Assembly (NCBI RefSeq): GCF_036417845.1
Contig: NC_089978.1
Span: 89,956,007-90,020,006, forward strand
Source: Apteryx mantelli
Lineage: Eukaryota; Chordata; Aves; Apterygiformes; Apterygidae
Direction of reading: 5' to 3'
DNA: 64,000 bases
Shown: positions 24,641 through 37,900 of the stretch, in pieces
How the letters are laid out: each line of letters opens with the position of its first letter
Numbering within the stretch: the stretch's first letter is position 1
Notes under the pieces: model-generated
Told to the model about the DNA's origin: nothing
What the model saw: the letters and a program-made list of their open reading frames with translations, nothing else
Database searches by the model: none
Made by a program: the position numbers and the translations under genes

Positions 24641-27600
24641 TTTGGCCTGTTACTACACTCTTCCACAAGTATCTGCTTTTGGTCCCTCTGAGGTTTGTTG
24701 CTTTGTTTCACCCTTTAGTTTCCAAGCCCGGCCCCAGTTTCACAGAGGTCTCATTTATCATCCGTTTTTCTGTTCTCCATTTTCTTGGGCAGCAGCACAG
24801 CCTGGGTGTTGTACAGAAACCCACCCTGAGCAAGGGCAACCCCTTTCAGGAGCTTGCTGACCTCCTTCCCCTGACACCTGGCCACCCACAGGTGCTGCAG
24901 GCTGACCCTAGCTGTCCTCTTGCCACAGGCGGCCTTGCCAGCCACTGTGAGAATCAGGTCACTGGAGCCAAATAGGTCAGTGCCACCAGCCCCGCTTGCT
25001 AGCACAGCTGCCCTCAAGCAGCAAACCGTGTAGCTCACAGGGAACTGCGGCCCAGCAAGGGATGAGCGGGTTTCTCCCCAAGCCCAAACTTCACCTCCTT
25101 GCTTTCTGCCACTTGCTCTTGCCCAACAAACAGTGACTTTAGTGCAAGAAGGAAAAAAAGCCAACCCCTCCCACCCACGTAGTGACAGCATACTAAACCA
25201 TGTGGACCTTTGGTCTGCCACTGCCACCCCCAAACCATTCACTACCTGCTATTGTACCTCCCCTATCACCTTCTATGTCACTCACTGCTTTAAATAACAC
25301 GCCACGCATTGCCATCCTGTTTATTGCTGTTCCCATCCCCTTACTGTCTATTTTCAGTCTCTCATTACCACCCCCATCCCATTCTCAATTTATGAAACGA
25401 GCATAACTGCTCTATAACTGCCACCCCCAATCTGAATGTCTTTCCCACCTTTCATAGCTCCATACAACGAACCAGCTATTCTGTGCACTGCTTCACAAAA
25501 GACTTCCCACTGCTATTCCCACTCTGTTAACTGACCTCCTACTGCTCCCTCATGGCCTACTTATTCCGCACTACAATCAACCTGCTCCCATTCACTCCAT
25601 CATACCAAAGACCTGACCTCTCTCTGGTCAGCACACTTCATACCATTCCACCTCATGCACTAACTCACACAGTAGATTTGCCCCATTTCCCCAGTCACTG
25701 CTTCAAAACCTGTTACTAACGCAGTTATGGTTAAACAACCAACATTTATCTACTGACTCTCTCCAAGGCAGCTATTGTTGCTGCCCTCTAAGTCTCACAC
25801 AGAAAAAACATTCTCGCCCTCACTCATAGGATACGTATGTCCTCTGCTGTACCAACCACATACCCACTCACAGCACACTCTCATGCTTCAGCAAAGACCA
25901 ACTGGAGTAGAAAATAAATATTTCTTGTAAAGAAATGATACAACATGAACTTCATGCAACTTTGTGCTCTCTTTAGACTTTTCACCTTCAGCAAGGGTGG
26001 AAAGAACTAGCAGGATTGTTTTGGTTTTAGCTGTCATTTTGCTGTTTGCAGTTTGTGGCAAGCTGATGTATAAGATGATCTTCAGGTCTCCCCACATTGC
26101 CACAGAAGAGAACCTCAAACCAAGCCAAACTGCCTCCCCGCAGCTTTGGCATACTCATTCTCAACATTAAAAAGCACAACAAAACAAACCTCCTCCTCCT
26201 TCATATCGTACAATTTGCCTCTAATGAAAAAATCAAAATAATTTTAATCTCCTAACTAAAAATGTCAGACTGTTAACTTTGAGCCACAGCCAATGACCAC
26301 TAGTGTCAATAATACCTTAATTAGCATTAATGCAAATAGAGATTTGGATGGAAACCTCTCATTTAGGCATCTGTACAATCTTGGTTGCTAAGTAGTTCCC
26401 ACTCACATAAATGAGACTATTACCATAAAATTATGGACTTAAGTGTTTGAGCTATATTAGTACACTATTTTCCATTTCATTTGTGTATTTTTAAACCTTA
26501 TTTACTTTATATGTATAGGTATATGAGTAATATACTTGACAATTCCTAAAAATGTGAGGTTTTATCCTGTTTTATTAGACATTTGCAGTCTTTAAACTTT
26601 TCTGTTTTTTCTTCATACTAGGAATATTCGAAAATACAGTGAATTAAAGTAAGACTATCTCAGAATATGTGAAATGTACAATTTCATTTTTAAAGTAGGA
26701 GAAACAGTTTGTGTATTTTTTCAGATGCCTGACAGAGCTCTTGGCAAGGATTAAATCATTTATAAAGGCTGTTGTAAATGTGAAAAAAACTGTTTCTATA
26801 ATTTTATATTTCACTGTGTTGTTGCACAATTTACATAGCTAAATAAGTACAGAGTCTACTATTTTCAGCTCACTTTCATAAAACAGTGATTATACATGCC
26901 TAGTTCAGGCAACTATAACCAAGTATTGCATCATGCTCCCATCATACTTTGTGTACCTCAGTCATAAGCATCTACCGTTTTTCCTAGAGGTGAGATAATT
27001 TATTGAAAATTGTAATACATCATGTAGCCTCAAGAAAGACTAGATATGAAAATTATTTTTACATTTGATATATCATTTATAGTTATATTTATATTATTTC
27101 ATATATCTTAGATTAATATAATTTTAGATTAATATTCATTTTTGGTCAATTTGTGCAGAACTATTGTGTTGCAGGACAAAACACAGTTTGTCACTGGCAA
27201 CACCATTACATGTACTGTAAGGTTTCTTGCCACATTCTCATATTAATTTCTTCAGAACAAGAATGCTGGCAATGTACTTGCTCTAGGTTTTCAGAGTAGA
27301 ACTCATGTCTGAATCTAGTTTCAGGAAAAAAATGGGAATAGTAGTATTTGTGAAAGTGGCAGGTTACAAGCATTGTTAAACAAGGCATACCAGTTTTGTA
27401 CAGATTTCCATCATCACACTTCAGTCACGTCATTGTGTATTCCAAACCTGTTTTTTTCCCCCAAGCAGTTAGCCAGGCAAAATCTGAAAATCTTCACATT
27501 TTTCAGTAAGCAAAGACATTGTTGATGAATGTGGATGTATTTGACATAATGGGTGTTAACACTGAAAAAAATCCTATTAGTAGCAATAGTCTCTATGCCT

Positions 27601-28440
27601 GTAAGAAAAGGTTTCCATGAAGGAGATAGTTTGATTTCCCAAGTGAAAGGGTTGGGAATTTGGCCTTTATCTCATAGTCTCTGTTAAAACTCCAAGCTGG
27701 CTGTCATCACCGTACCAGGGATTTTATTTGACTTTTAAAGCATTTATGTTGTGCCTGAATCTGAAAACAGCATGCATTTGGTGGGGGGGGGTTAGCTATT
27801 TGGTATGAAAGATTCAAGCAGTTCATTCTTGGGGCAGGGTCTTATGTCCGTATGTTCTCTATACCGCTAAGCACTCAGCCTACAAAAGACAGCAACAAGA
27901 AGAAGGTTGAAATTCAAAATCTTGTTAGGCAGATGGCCAGCAAAGATTACTAACATATGTATAGTGGCATTTTACTGTAAAAAACACAAACTGATCTGAC
28001 ATCAAATTAGGTGTGCTCTTTTCTAGTTCGTGCAAACACATCTGGTTGTAATTTTTACCTTTATCTTCCTTTCTGCTTCATGCCTACTTACTGTGCTAAA
28101 TAAACCTGCATTTTCTTGCCGTTAAATATGCATCGACAAAAGCTGATCTTTACTGCCATAACCACAGAAAGAAACTCATTCTTTTTGTACAGCTTTCAAC
28201 AAAACCAGCCCCCATCTTGATTACAGCATCGAAGAGACTACATTTTATGTATTATATACAGTGATCATATAAAATAACAGAGGGCCCGGTCAGCATGTAG
28301 TTCTAAAGACAAGAGACAATCCCTTTTCAACAGAAATACTTAAACATGCTAATTTATCAGGCATTTGTTACTGCAACAGCAACATAAGGCTGCGTATAAG
28401 ACCAAGCACAAACCGTCCCTAGCGGTGCATTTTAATTAGC
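24641..28440. other. intergenic spacer between divergent KLHL15 and EIF2S3 promoters
   Basis: No supported gene. From about 25200 to 25880 the plus strand is poor in G and rich in C and T. At 25949-26170 a short open frame contains one hydrophobic segment but has no early ATG. From 26200 to 28400 the sequence is AT-rich and I see nothing definite in it. Confidence 0.7.
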
Positions 28441-28888
28441 TCACCTCTCGCCATCCCCCCTCCCTCTCTTCAGCGCCTCTGCCCGCGCAACGGCCCCGTC
28501 GCCCCCGGCTCACGACCGTTGCCCGTGGGGAGCCGCCCCGCGCACGCGCGCCGCCACTCGCCCCGCCCCCCCTGCCCGCGCGCACGCGCACTGGCCTCGC
28601 CTGGCTCGCGGCGCCGGCGCACGCGGAGCGTCCCTCGCCGCAGGCCCGGTTGCATCACCCGGCGCGAGGGAGACGCGGGGTCCTTCGCGGGGCTGCCCCG
28701 CCGTGCGCCTGAGCCGCTCCCACCCCGCGGCGGCGCCGGCGGCGGCCCCGCGCCGCTCAGCGCGGCGGCGCCCCACGCCGGGCGCCTCGGTGCCGCCTGG
28801 CGGGCGGCGGGCAGCGCGCGGGCGGCGGCGGCGGCGCGCCCCGCCGGGGGTCAGGCGGCGGCGGCGGCCTCCCCGCTTCCTCTTCGGG

Positions 28889-28901
28889 CAAAGATGGCGG
28901 G
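28889..28901 (+). promoter_or_regulatory. EIF2S3: YY1/TISU-like element over the EIF2S3 start codon
   Basis: The context CAAAGATGGCGGG around the initiation codon is close to the TISU consensus (SAASATGGCGGC), which directs scanning-free initiation on very short leaders and also binds YY1. The match is imperfect at the first and last positions. Confidence 0.5.
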
Positions 28902-28962
28902 GGATGAGGCGGGAGTGACTCTGGGGCAGCCGCACCTCTCCCGGCAGGACCTCGCCACCTTG
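28894..28962 (+). CDS. EIF2S3: EIF2S3 coding exon 1 (residues 1-23)
   Basis: ATG through [23 protein letters not shown], donor TTG|GTGAGG, phase 0. Confidence 0.95.
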
Positions 28963-31900
28963 GTGAGGGGCGCGCGGGGGGCGCGGCGGCGGCGGCCGGC
29001 GGGGCGCGGGGGGGCGGCGGCGGGGCCGCCGGGCGGGCCGTTGGTGCGGCGGCACGCGGAGGCTGAAGGGAGCCGAGCCTCCCCCCCCCCCCCCCCCCCG
29101 GGCCGCGGCCGTTGGGGGCGGCGGGGCCGGGGAGGGGACGCGGGGCCGGGCGGCGCTGCGGGCCGGCGCTGGGAGCCCGCCGGGCGCGATGGGGCCCCTC
29201 GCTCGCTGGAGCCGTGAGCGGGGAGCGGAGCTTGGCGGGGCGGCGCGCCGGCCCCTGGGCAGGGGAGGCCGTCGGGCGGTGTGGCCGCGCGGCCCCCGCA
29301 CAGGTTGCCCTGCTGGGCGGCGGTGCCAAAGGCGCTTCCTTGCCCTAGGGACGGGTGTAATTTGGTCGCCTGGTCTCCGAGGGGGTTAGGTAGCGCGCTT
29401 GCCCGCCCCATCTGCATTGGGCTTTGTGCGCTCTGCAGAGACCACCAGGAAAATCGGTCGTAGCGATCTCTCGCCGTGGTGGGCTCGCCTATTAAATGCC
29501 TAACTGGGGCTGTCTCACTTTCTTCATGTATGCAAGCAGAGCCCATCAGAAGTCCCACTGGTTGCTGTCTCCCTGGTTTTCAGCAAATTAGGAATTATTT
29601 TTGTCTTTACAGTATTAACGTTTGATAGTCTTGGCTTCCTGAGCACAGGAGTACTCTTCATGTTATGTTTAAGCATATTGATGTTCAGTAGCGAAGCATG
29701 TTGATCGTTTCAAAACGTTCCTTTACTTACTTCCTTTTCTGGTTGGCCTTGGTATTTGCCAATGGGAAAAAGAACCGATATGCTTAATTGGGAGGTCAGT
29801 AGGAATTACACTTAAGCCCTGTCCTGTATTTATCTCTTTTGGTCGTTGAATGCTTGCATTTGGCCGGAGCTTATAGCTGAACTTGATTTTATACCAGTCT
29901 TGAGGAAAAAAAAGCATACATGCATAATTGTATGCACTGGGAACAGTTCTGTTGATGACAGGTTTTGCATCATGCATATGTGCATGACATCCTGCTATAC
30001 AGTGCCATCTGCAGGTCATGTCCCCCTTCTTGACTTCAGTAGATCCAGTCATGTTAAGTTAGGTGTACAAAAAGTATATATTTTAGCACCTCTGTTAAAC
30101 TGACAAAACCTGTTTTCTATTGAACCTGAACATTTAGTTCATGTAATTCATGGAAATATAATGTGTAAGCTAAAATATTTTCATAAATTGTATTCATTAT
30201 ATAATGAGTAAAATGAGTTTACTCTTTATACACCTAAACTTAGCCTTAATTGCATAAAATTGCATTTCATCACTGTGCACAGAACCTGTATGTGTGACAG
30301 TGTAGACTATATGATTTTATGCCGATTAATGTGTGTGCATGTATATTATATGTATCTTTGCAAAGTATTTGTATGCTGTCCTGCACTAAGAACTCTTCTG
30401 GCATTGTGAATCTTTGCTTGAACTCATCAACCCACCCATATGGACTCAGTGGAGAATCAGGCCTTCAGGCCTTGAAATTAATTATGAACATCAAAAATAG
30501 TACAGAGGAACATTTCAGTGGATTTCAATGTTTGTCTAGTATTTGGACAAATAGCCTTAAAAAAAAAAAAGCTGCTTTAGAGTTGTTGGGGGTTTTTTTT
30601 CATTACTGAATGTATCTGTAAGTGTTCTGATTTGTTAGGTGCTATCAGTAAGTTGTAATTATATGTTGATTGTGATAGAACATTACTTTTGCAGTAAACA
30701 TTTACTTTAAAAATATAGGTACAATTGGTCGTTTAGCCCATGGAAAATTAATATGAATTCGTCTGTTATGTGTAACAAGTTTTGGGGGAGTTTTGGGGAG
30801 AGTTTTGGGGATTTTAATTAGCTTGGTTGAATTTCGCTTAGTAGAATTAATAATTTTTAAGAAGATGCACATAGTACTCTTAAAGCATTTAGATACAAGG
30901 TGAATAAGTTGTAAAGTCTTCTTCATACAGGATGTTACCAAGCTGACGCCTCTCTCACCAGAAGTCATCAGCAGACAAGCCACAATTAATATAGGTAAAA
31001 AATAAATGTCTGAAAAGGAGGGGGACATTAATGTGACTCTGGTGCTCATGCATTAGCATATGGTACCTATGTGACAGAATTTTTAAAAAGTTCTTATTGA
31101 AACAGACAGTAACACAGATATAAACATAGTTCCTAGATATAGTGTTTGTATTTAAAATGTTATCAAGAAACAGAAAGAGACTTGTCAAGCCCTTTTAACT
31201 TGAAAATCACTGTGATTTTATTGCAAGAATATTGTGTTGAAGGAAGGGTGGGGAGTAGCTGCTAAAGCAAAATTTATTATATTTTAAAATTAGACAGTGA
31301 ATGAGTTTCATGAAAATGCGAAGATCCGTCTGTTGAAAGCTCATCTTAGGATTTTGTTTGTTTAAATGAAAATGGTTAAGAAATCCATATGTGCTTATGA
31401 TGGGAGCTCTGGACCTACTGGCTCCAGAGGGTTTGGGGTAATAACATAGTTGCTTGTACTGAAATTTTACACAAATTAAACAACTGTTTATTGACAAACA
31501 TTTACTTTTAAAATATAGGTACAATTGGCCATGTAGCCCATGGAAAGTCGACAGTAGTCAAAGCTATATCTGGAGTTCATACTGTCAGATTTAAAAATGA
31601 ACTGGAAAGAAATATCACAATCAAGCTGGGTTATGCTAATGCAAAGGTGAGTCATTGCAATGAATCTAGCAAATGTGTTTAATTTGACTTACTAGTGTAT
31701 TTGAGGTTGGACATAAGCTTGTAACTGACTTTCGATGCATTAAACTTCTTCTAATTTTTAAAAAATACTTACAGATTTACAAGCTGGATGATCCAAGCTG
31801 TTCCCGACCAGAGTGTTACCGATCTTGTGGAAGTAGCACCCCAGATGAGTTCCCTACAGATATTCCTGGCACCAAAGGGAATTTTAAACTAGTCAGGTAA

Positions 31901-34900
31901 CTGCTGTAAAACGAAGGATATAAACTGTGTTTTGTTTGTTCGTGCTTCCCTTTTTGTAACTGAAAATAGACAAGATTGAGTGGCAAGCTGAATGAACGGT
32001 TCTGGCAGACCACGTGCTCTTACAGGCTGTAGATTGGGTACCCCTGACCTAAAGTGTCATTTAAACTGCTTTTTTTTTTTTTATTAGTGATGGTGCGCAA
32101 TCTAGGGAAGAGCATAGCAGTATTTTCTGTCCTTGGTTATTTTTAACACTGTTGAGTAAATTTTTTCTGCTCTTAATGTTCAAATGGGAATGGCCACAAA
32201 GGCAGTGACTGATTGTTCAAATGGGAAAGGCCACAAGGGCAGTTGTACAAGATCCCTAGTTCATGCTTATGTGTAAAATGCTGTTACTGCTGTAATCATG
32301 TATTTCCTTCCTTTCCTCAGATTCCCAGTAGGACATTTGTTCTAACAACAGTTTTTGGTGGAGTATGATAGTTATGCAGCCACTGTTAAACTATCACTTA
32401 TAAGCTTTGGATTCTTTCACTTACTGTTTATTTGCTTATTGTAGGTTTTTAAACTTGTTGGCTAGCAGCAAGTCAGTTCCTTGCTTTTTGGTGGCCTGCT
32501 ACCAAGAAACAAAGATTCTTGGTGAACGTAGTTCATACAGGAATGTAGTGCATCAATTATTATAGGCTGCACAGTGGAATTGTAAGATTGGAACTAAAAG
32601 TTATAATGTCAGTGTAGTTACAATTGCACTTCATTTCTAAGATTTATCTATGTAATTAAAGACACATACTTTCTAAAATTGGATAATGGGAGACATCTTT
32701 TAAAACATATAAGAGAAAGTAGAATACGCTATATCCTGTGTGTGTGTGTTTAATCTGGTGCATTTAAGTGTAGTCTAATTTCTTGTAAATCTGAAATATT
32801 AAAGCAGTACCTAGTATGAAGATACAGTATTGAATCTTAAAACTCAGAAAAATTATTTAGTAGCTGATTCAGTAGTCTTTATGTTTTTATGAAAATACTT
32901 CCAATTATCACTTCTCAGTATCTCTGAAATGTTCGTTTCTTTTGATTTTGCTATGTGTTTTTTTTTCTTTTTTTTAAGGATGTTTTTAACCTTTGTGTCT
33001 GCTTAGCATTCATGTACACCAGTCACAGAAATTGTTGATAATTGGCTTTTGGATTTCTTTTTACTTTTCTTGTTACCTACAGGCATGTCTCTTTTGTGGA
33101 TTGTCCTGGCCATGATATTTTGATGGCTACTATGTTGAACGGTGCAGCAGTAATGGACGCAGCTCTGCTGTTGATAGGTAATGATTGGTACACAGAAACA
33201 GAGTTCTATTTTTTTTAATATCATGAAACTACTTCATATAGATTTTAAAATTTAGGGAGCAGTGTGGGAGTGATTGGTTAAAAAATGTGTTACTGAGATG
33301 TGTTTAAAAAAGCTTGAGTGGTACTACAAAAAAAGTACCCTACTTTTTTTTTTTTTTTTTTTTTTTTAATACAGCCAGAACATACTCATTAGTCTGGTAA
33401 TTGGCCCAGCTGATAGACAGATTGGTAGGTTAAGGTGAAATCCTGTAGTGGTATAGTATGGTAAAATTTATATTATTTCATGGAAATGCATTTGGGTACA
33501 GGTACATTTTGCATTTCTCTGAAGCTTCAGCTTGCTTTAAATATGTAGCCTTAGCCATGCAGGAGAGTCAAAAACCATCAGTACAAATGGTAAAACCAGA
33601 TGAATATGGACAGAACAAGGTGCACGAGATATATACGGATTTAGAAAATTCTTGTTCTGATTTTCAAACAATGGGAAGTGAGTAAAACTCATTTTCATAC
33701 ATCTGTAGAACAGTATAATGATCTGCAGTGATAAAGAGTGATTGTGTTATCTGGACAGGGCATGCCAAAAAATGAGAACAACATCTTCAGATATAGTAGT
33801 TTAAATAGTCGGAGGTAACTGATAAGCTGTTGTTCCTCCTGCCTATTTAGAGCTAGAACAGCTAGAACATGTGATGGATCAAACTTCAAGTGAGCTCAAA
33901 TGTAATAATGACACATCAGGCCAAAGAAGGCTTCTTGGGTACCTGGAATCCAAACCATGCTGATAATTGCCCTTTTCACATGCTTCATGTATTTATTGTC
34001 TGTCATACAGTTTGGGGGTCCTGGCATTTTTATCGCTTTGGTGATAAGAAAACACTAAAGGATTTTAAGATTGTTTTGAAAGGTCAATTATGTTATGGTC
34101 AGTTCTCAGCTGTCTAGAGACCTAAAGGATGGAATGATTCAAGTAGACACAAGTTAGCTGTCCAGTACCTTTGGAAATTTTAAATGCATGTTTCTGTTGG
34201 GAGCAAGCAGAATGGGGACTCCAGTCCCCACTCTAGTACCATCTCATCTGTCATGTGTTGTGTGTATACTAAAACCAACAGTCTTTGGAAAGAAGTAGAT
34301 GATTGCTAACTTGGGTGTTTCGTATGTGGGTTAACGAGAGACGATTGTAGTATTTTTATAAAGACACAGTGGAAAGTGTAGAGGTCCTCACTAGGGGATT
34401 TGTGTATCTTTATAGTTTCTGTACTGCAGTCACTTTTCTTCTTTCAGCTGGTAATGAGTCATGCCCTCAGCCCCAGACCTCAGAACATCTAGCTGCTATT
34501 GAAATCATGAAACTGAAGCACATTTTGATTCTACAGAATAAGATTGATTTGGTAAAGGAGAGCCAGGCTAAAGAACAGTATGAACAGATTCTTGCATTTG
34601 TACAAGGTAAGTTTTCAACAGCAGAAATTCAGTCAGTGGTGGAAGTTCTTCAGTGTTGGGACATAGTGTTTTTCTACGTGTCTGCAGAAAAGTTTCTCTT
34701 ACTTGGATTACACTGGTATATGTAGTCTGGTAATCTAAAAAATAGACTTAGAATTGTGCTTCTTCCTTCAAGACTGCCTAAATACAGTAATGTTATTGAT
34801 GTAAAGGCAATAGCAATAGCTAATTGTCTAGTAGATTTTACAGAAATGTGGTTTCTTCTTTGTAGCCCTGTCTGTTTCTTTGCTAGAGGCTGCACTGTGA

Positions 34901-37900
34901 TTTTGTTGCAGTGTAGGGGAGAATGAAGCAACAATTTTATGACAACCTTGTAGGTATAAATGTGGTGGTTTTTTTTTTTTATCCGCTCACAGAAAGTTGA
35001 TCTTTCTTCTCTTCCTGTAAGTCCAGTTCAAGCAATGTTATGCTGCTCATTCAAGCAGTGTTACCCTACTCCAGCCATAGATTTCTGCTCAACTTTGTTC
35101 TATTTCCCTGAGTTTCATCTCTTGCAGAAGCTTCCATTGTTTTCCCTACTTATCTGATTTAGCAGGAGCAGGTAAAAAGCTATAGGGCTAGGTTATCACC
35201 ATCAAAAGTGGCCAATGGGTCTGTCCTTTCATCGTTTAGAATCGTTGCCTTGCATAAGAAGCTGCTCATAACAGCTATGTTGGAGTGGCTTGGTGCATAA
35301 ATTTGGAGTTCTTCTGTGAGACCTGGAGTTATGAGATCTAAATATTATTAGTTTTATTTATCAAGTCTTGATAATTCAATGCATCCTTCTATTAAAATTA
35401 AGATTTCTCTAAAATATGTATTTGTATTGCAAAACTTAGAAAAGGTCGTCATTAAAGTGAGATAGGAATTCTGGTTCTTCAAAATGAAATCTGAGCATGA
35501 AATGAATGCATCAAATATTTAGGTACCTGATTTCTCTTGGGAAATAAAAGTTATGACTCAGCTGGGTGCCTTGAAGCAAGCAGTGAGGATCATTTCTCAT
35601 TTTTAAATGGTTAACTAAAAACATATTTCTATTTACACCTTCAGAAAGTGACAGAATTTGTAAAGTGCTGGTCAGCATAGAGTTAAACATTCAAATTAGA
35701 GGCTTCCCTTTCATGATATGCTTTACTACTTTGATTTTTATCTAGTGTGTGCATGTTTACAACTCTTCCTGTGCAGAGATCCCTAATGTATCCATTGTTT
35801 CTTTGAGACTTAGGAATTAAATGACTCAAGTAATCCTCTGAACTTACTTGATGATCAGGAATAGCATGAAGTAAGAAGTGAATTCTCCCTTAGAACAGAA
35901 GGTTATTATTCACAACTTTTTAGAGAGCAGCTGTATAACTTCTGTGTGCAGTCACCCAAAGGACAACACAAGGAGGGTTCTTTCAGACTGCCTTGAAAAG
36001 CAGGTCTGGATGGCTTTTGAGCTAAAATGGTGAAGGGAAGAGTAGTGCTCTGATGCTTCTAGTCTTTGGAAATGGGTATAAACAGTGCCTTAAACTTCGT
36101 TAGTGCTTTTAACAATGATGGAACACTGTTATGTTTCTGCAAATACTGTATTAAGGCTCAATGCTGAACTTAATTTTGTTTTAGGTACAGTTGCAGAAGG
36201 AGCTCCAATTATTCCAATCTCTGCACAGCTGAAATACAACATTGAGGTAGTTTGTGAGTATATAGTGAAGAAAATCCCAGTCCCTTTGCGAGACTTCACA
36301 TCCGAACCAAGGCTTATTGGTAAGTAACTGCTTATGTGTTACTTCTTTGGCTCATCTTTTGCTACGTGTATATAAGCCTCAAGTAGCATGTTGCTGAAGG
36401 CTGTAAAAAGAGGCAAGGTTAGGAGGAGTGTTCAATGAAGCCTCAGTTTAAAACTTGCCTATTTCCTGAGAGCTTCTGTATTGTTCACACTTAAATTAAC
36501 AGATATAGTTAAATTGATTTGGGGTACTTATTTTGTGTGTATATTCTATGTGCACAACAGCAGTAAAGTGCAATAAAGATGAGAAACTTGTACATGTCTT
36601 ATATCAAATTTAAAGTAATGGCAACTAAAGGAACATTTTTAACAAAGTACTGACAAACGGTTGTATATGCAAATTAAATTATTTCAATAGATCACATAGG
36701 TAGACTAACCTGTTTAAATTTACTGTATTAAGAAGTCATGTCTCCTGAGCGTGATTGTCAAAGTCTTGATTTTTGTCCAGCATATTTTAAAAATCAATTC
36801 CACCACAATAAATTAAAAAAAAAATTTTTTTTTACACAAAACTTGGGAGACCTAAAGCTCATGTTTTCATAATACATACCAATTCAATAAGTTAGAACAA
36901 GGTTACAAAGAAATTGAAATTGTGATTGAAGATTTTTTTTTAATATAGTTGATTGTGGCTTTCTTTTTTAGTTACTGATATTTAACTTCATTTAAACTGC
37001 ACATATAAACAAATTTTCAAAAATGGTTTCTGAATAGCAGAAATAATTTGATTTAAAAAATCAGCCAATCTTTAAAGATTCTGAATAAAATATTTACCAT
37101 ATTTCAGCATTTTATCTGAATTTTGTATTTATAATATTTATAAATATTTCTTTACCTTCATAAGAACAGGAAAATATTCTAAGTTTCTGAAGAAAGATAC
37201 TAATTCTTTAAAAACCTAATCTTAAATATAAACTTGATTATGGTTTATTCTTTTCAGTAATTAGATCTTTTGATGTCAACAAGCCTGGCTGTGAAGTTGA
37301 TGACCTGAAGGGGGGCGTAGCTGGTGGCAGTATTCTGAAGGGTGTTTTAAAGGTGATGTTTTCTTCTTCCTCTCGGAAGATACTGCAGTGATAGTACTGA
37401 GTAGAGTTTTTGTGTGCCTGGTACAAAATGAATCTATAAAATTGAAATTTGTTGTTGTTGTTCTTTTTAAACTAGAATACAGTTAGGTGGTACCTATCCT
37501 TCTGTCTATGACTTGTTACTTTCCTGTTTTAAAATACAGGAACAAGAAACACTGGTCTTTGTTTCTGTATTTTTTTTTCTGATATATTTTTGTAACTTTT
37601 GCTGCTAACAATACCCTTTTTCATTGCTTACAAAAACTGAGGGAGATAATTTTTTTCTTGCCACTTTCCTTAATAAATTATTTTGAAAAAATAAAAAATA
37701 AAAGAATTTTAAAGGTACTTCTGTTATACTGGAAAGCAAACTACATCTCTGAATGCCTGTACAGCTCTTATTTTCCTTGTCTTGCAGTTTATTGGTGCTG
37801 GTCAGTTACAGTGATCAAGTTAGCTCTGTTTTCTCAGTGCTGTAACATTTCTTAGTGAAATGTCAATGTCATTAAGAAAAGTAAATTTAAGCTAGAATTT

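Larger units (their letters stand above)
28450..29350. promoter_or_regulatory. EIF2S3: CpG island, EIF2S3 promoter and first exon
   Basis: A GC- and CpG-dense block begins abruptly after AT-rich sequence and contains the EIF2S3 start codon at 28894. A pyrimidine stretch (CTTCCTCTTC) lies about 20 nt before the ATG and resembles the 5'-terminal oligopyrimidine starts used by translation-factor genes. Long open frames on both strands here are composition artefacts. Confidence 0.88.

Noticed and set aside
23645-24860. Several long open frames on both strands in the KLHL15 CpG island
   Set aside because: GC-rich DNA is poor in stop codons; products are Pro/Ala/Arg/Gly-rich on both strands with no recognisable domain.
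28470-29558. Open frames up to 263 codons around EIF2S3 exon 1
   Set aside because: Same composition effect; only the 69-nt EIF2S3 exon is supported by family identity and splicing.
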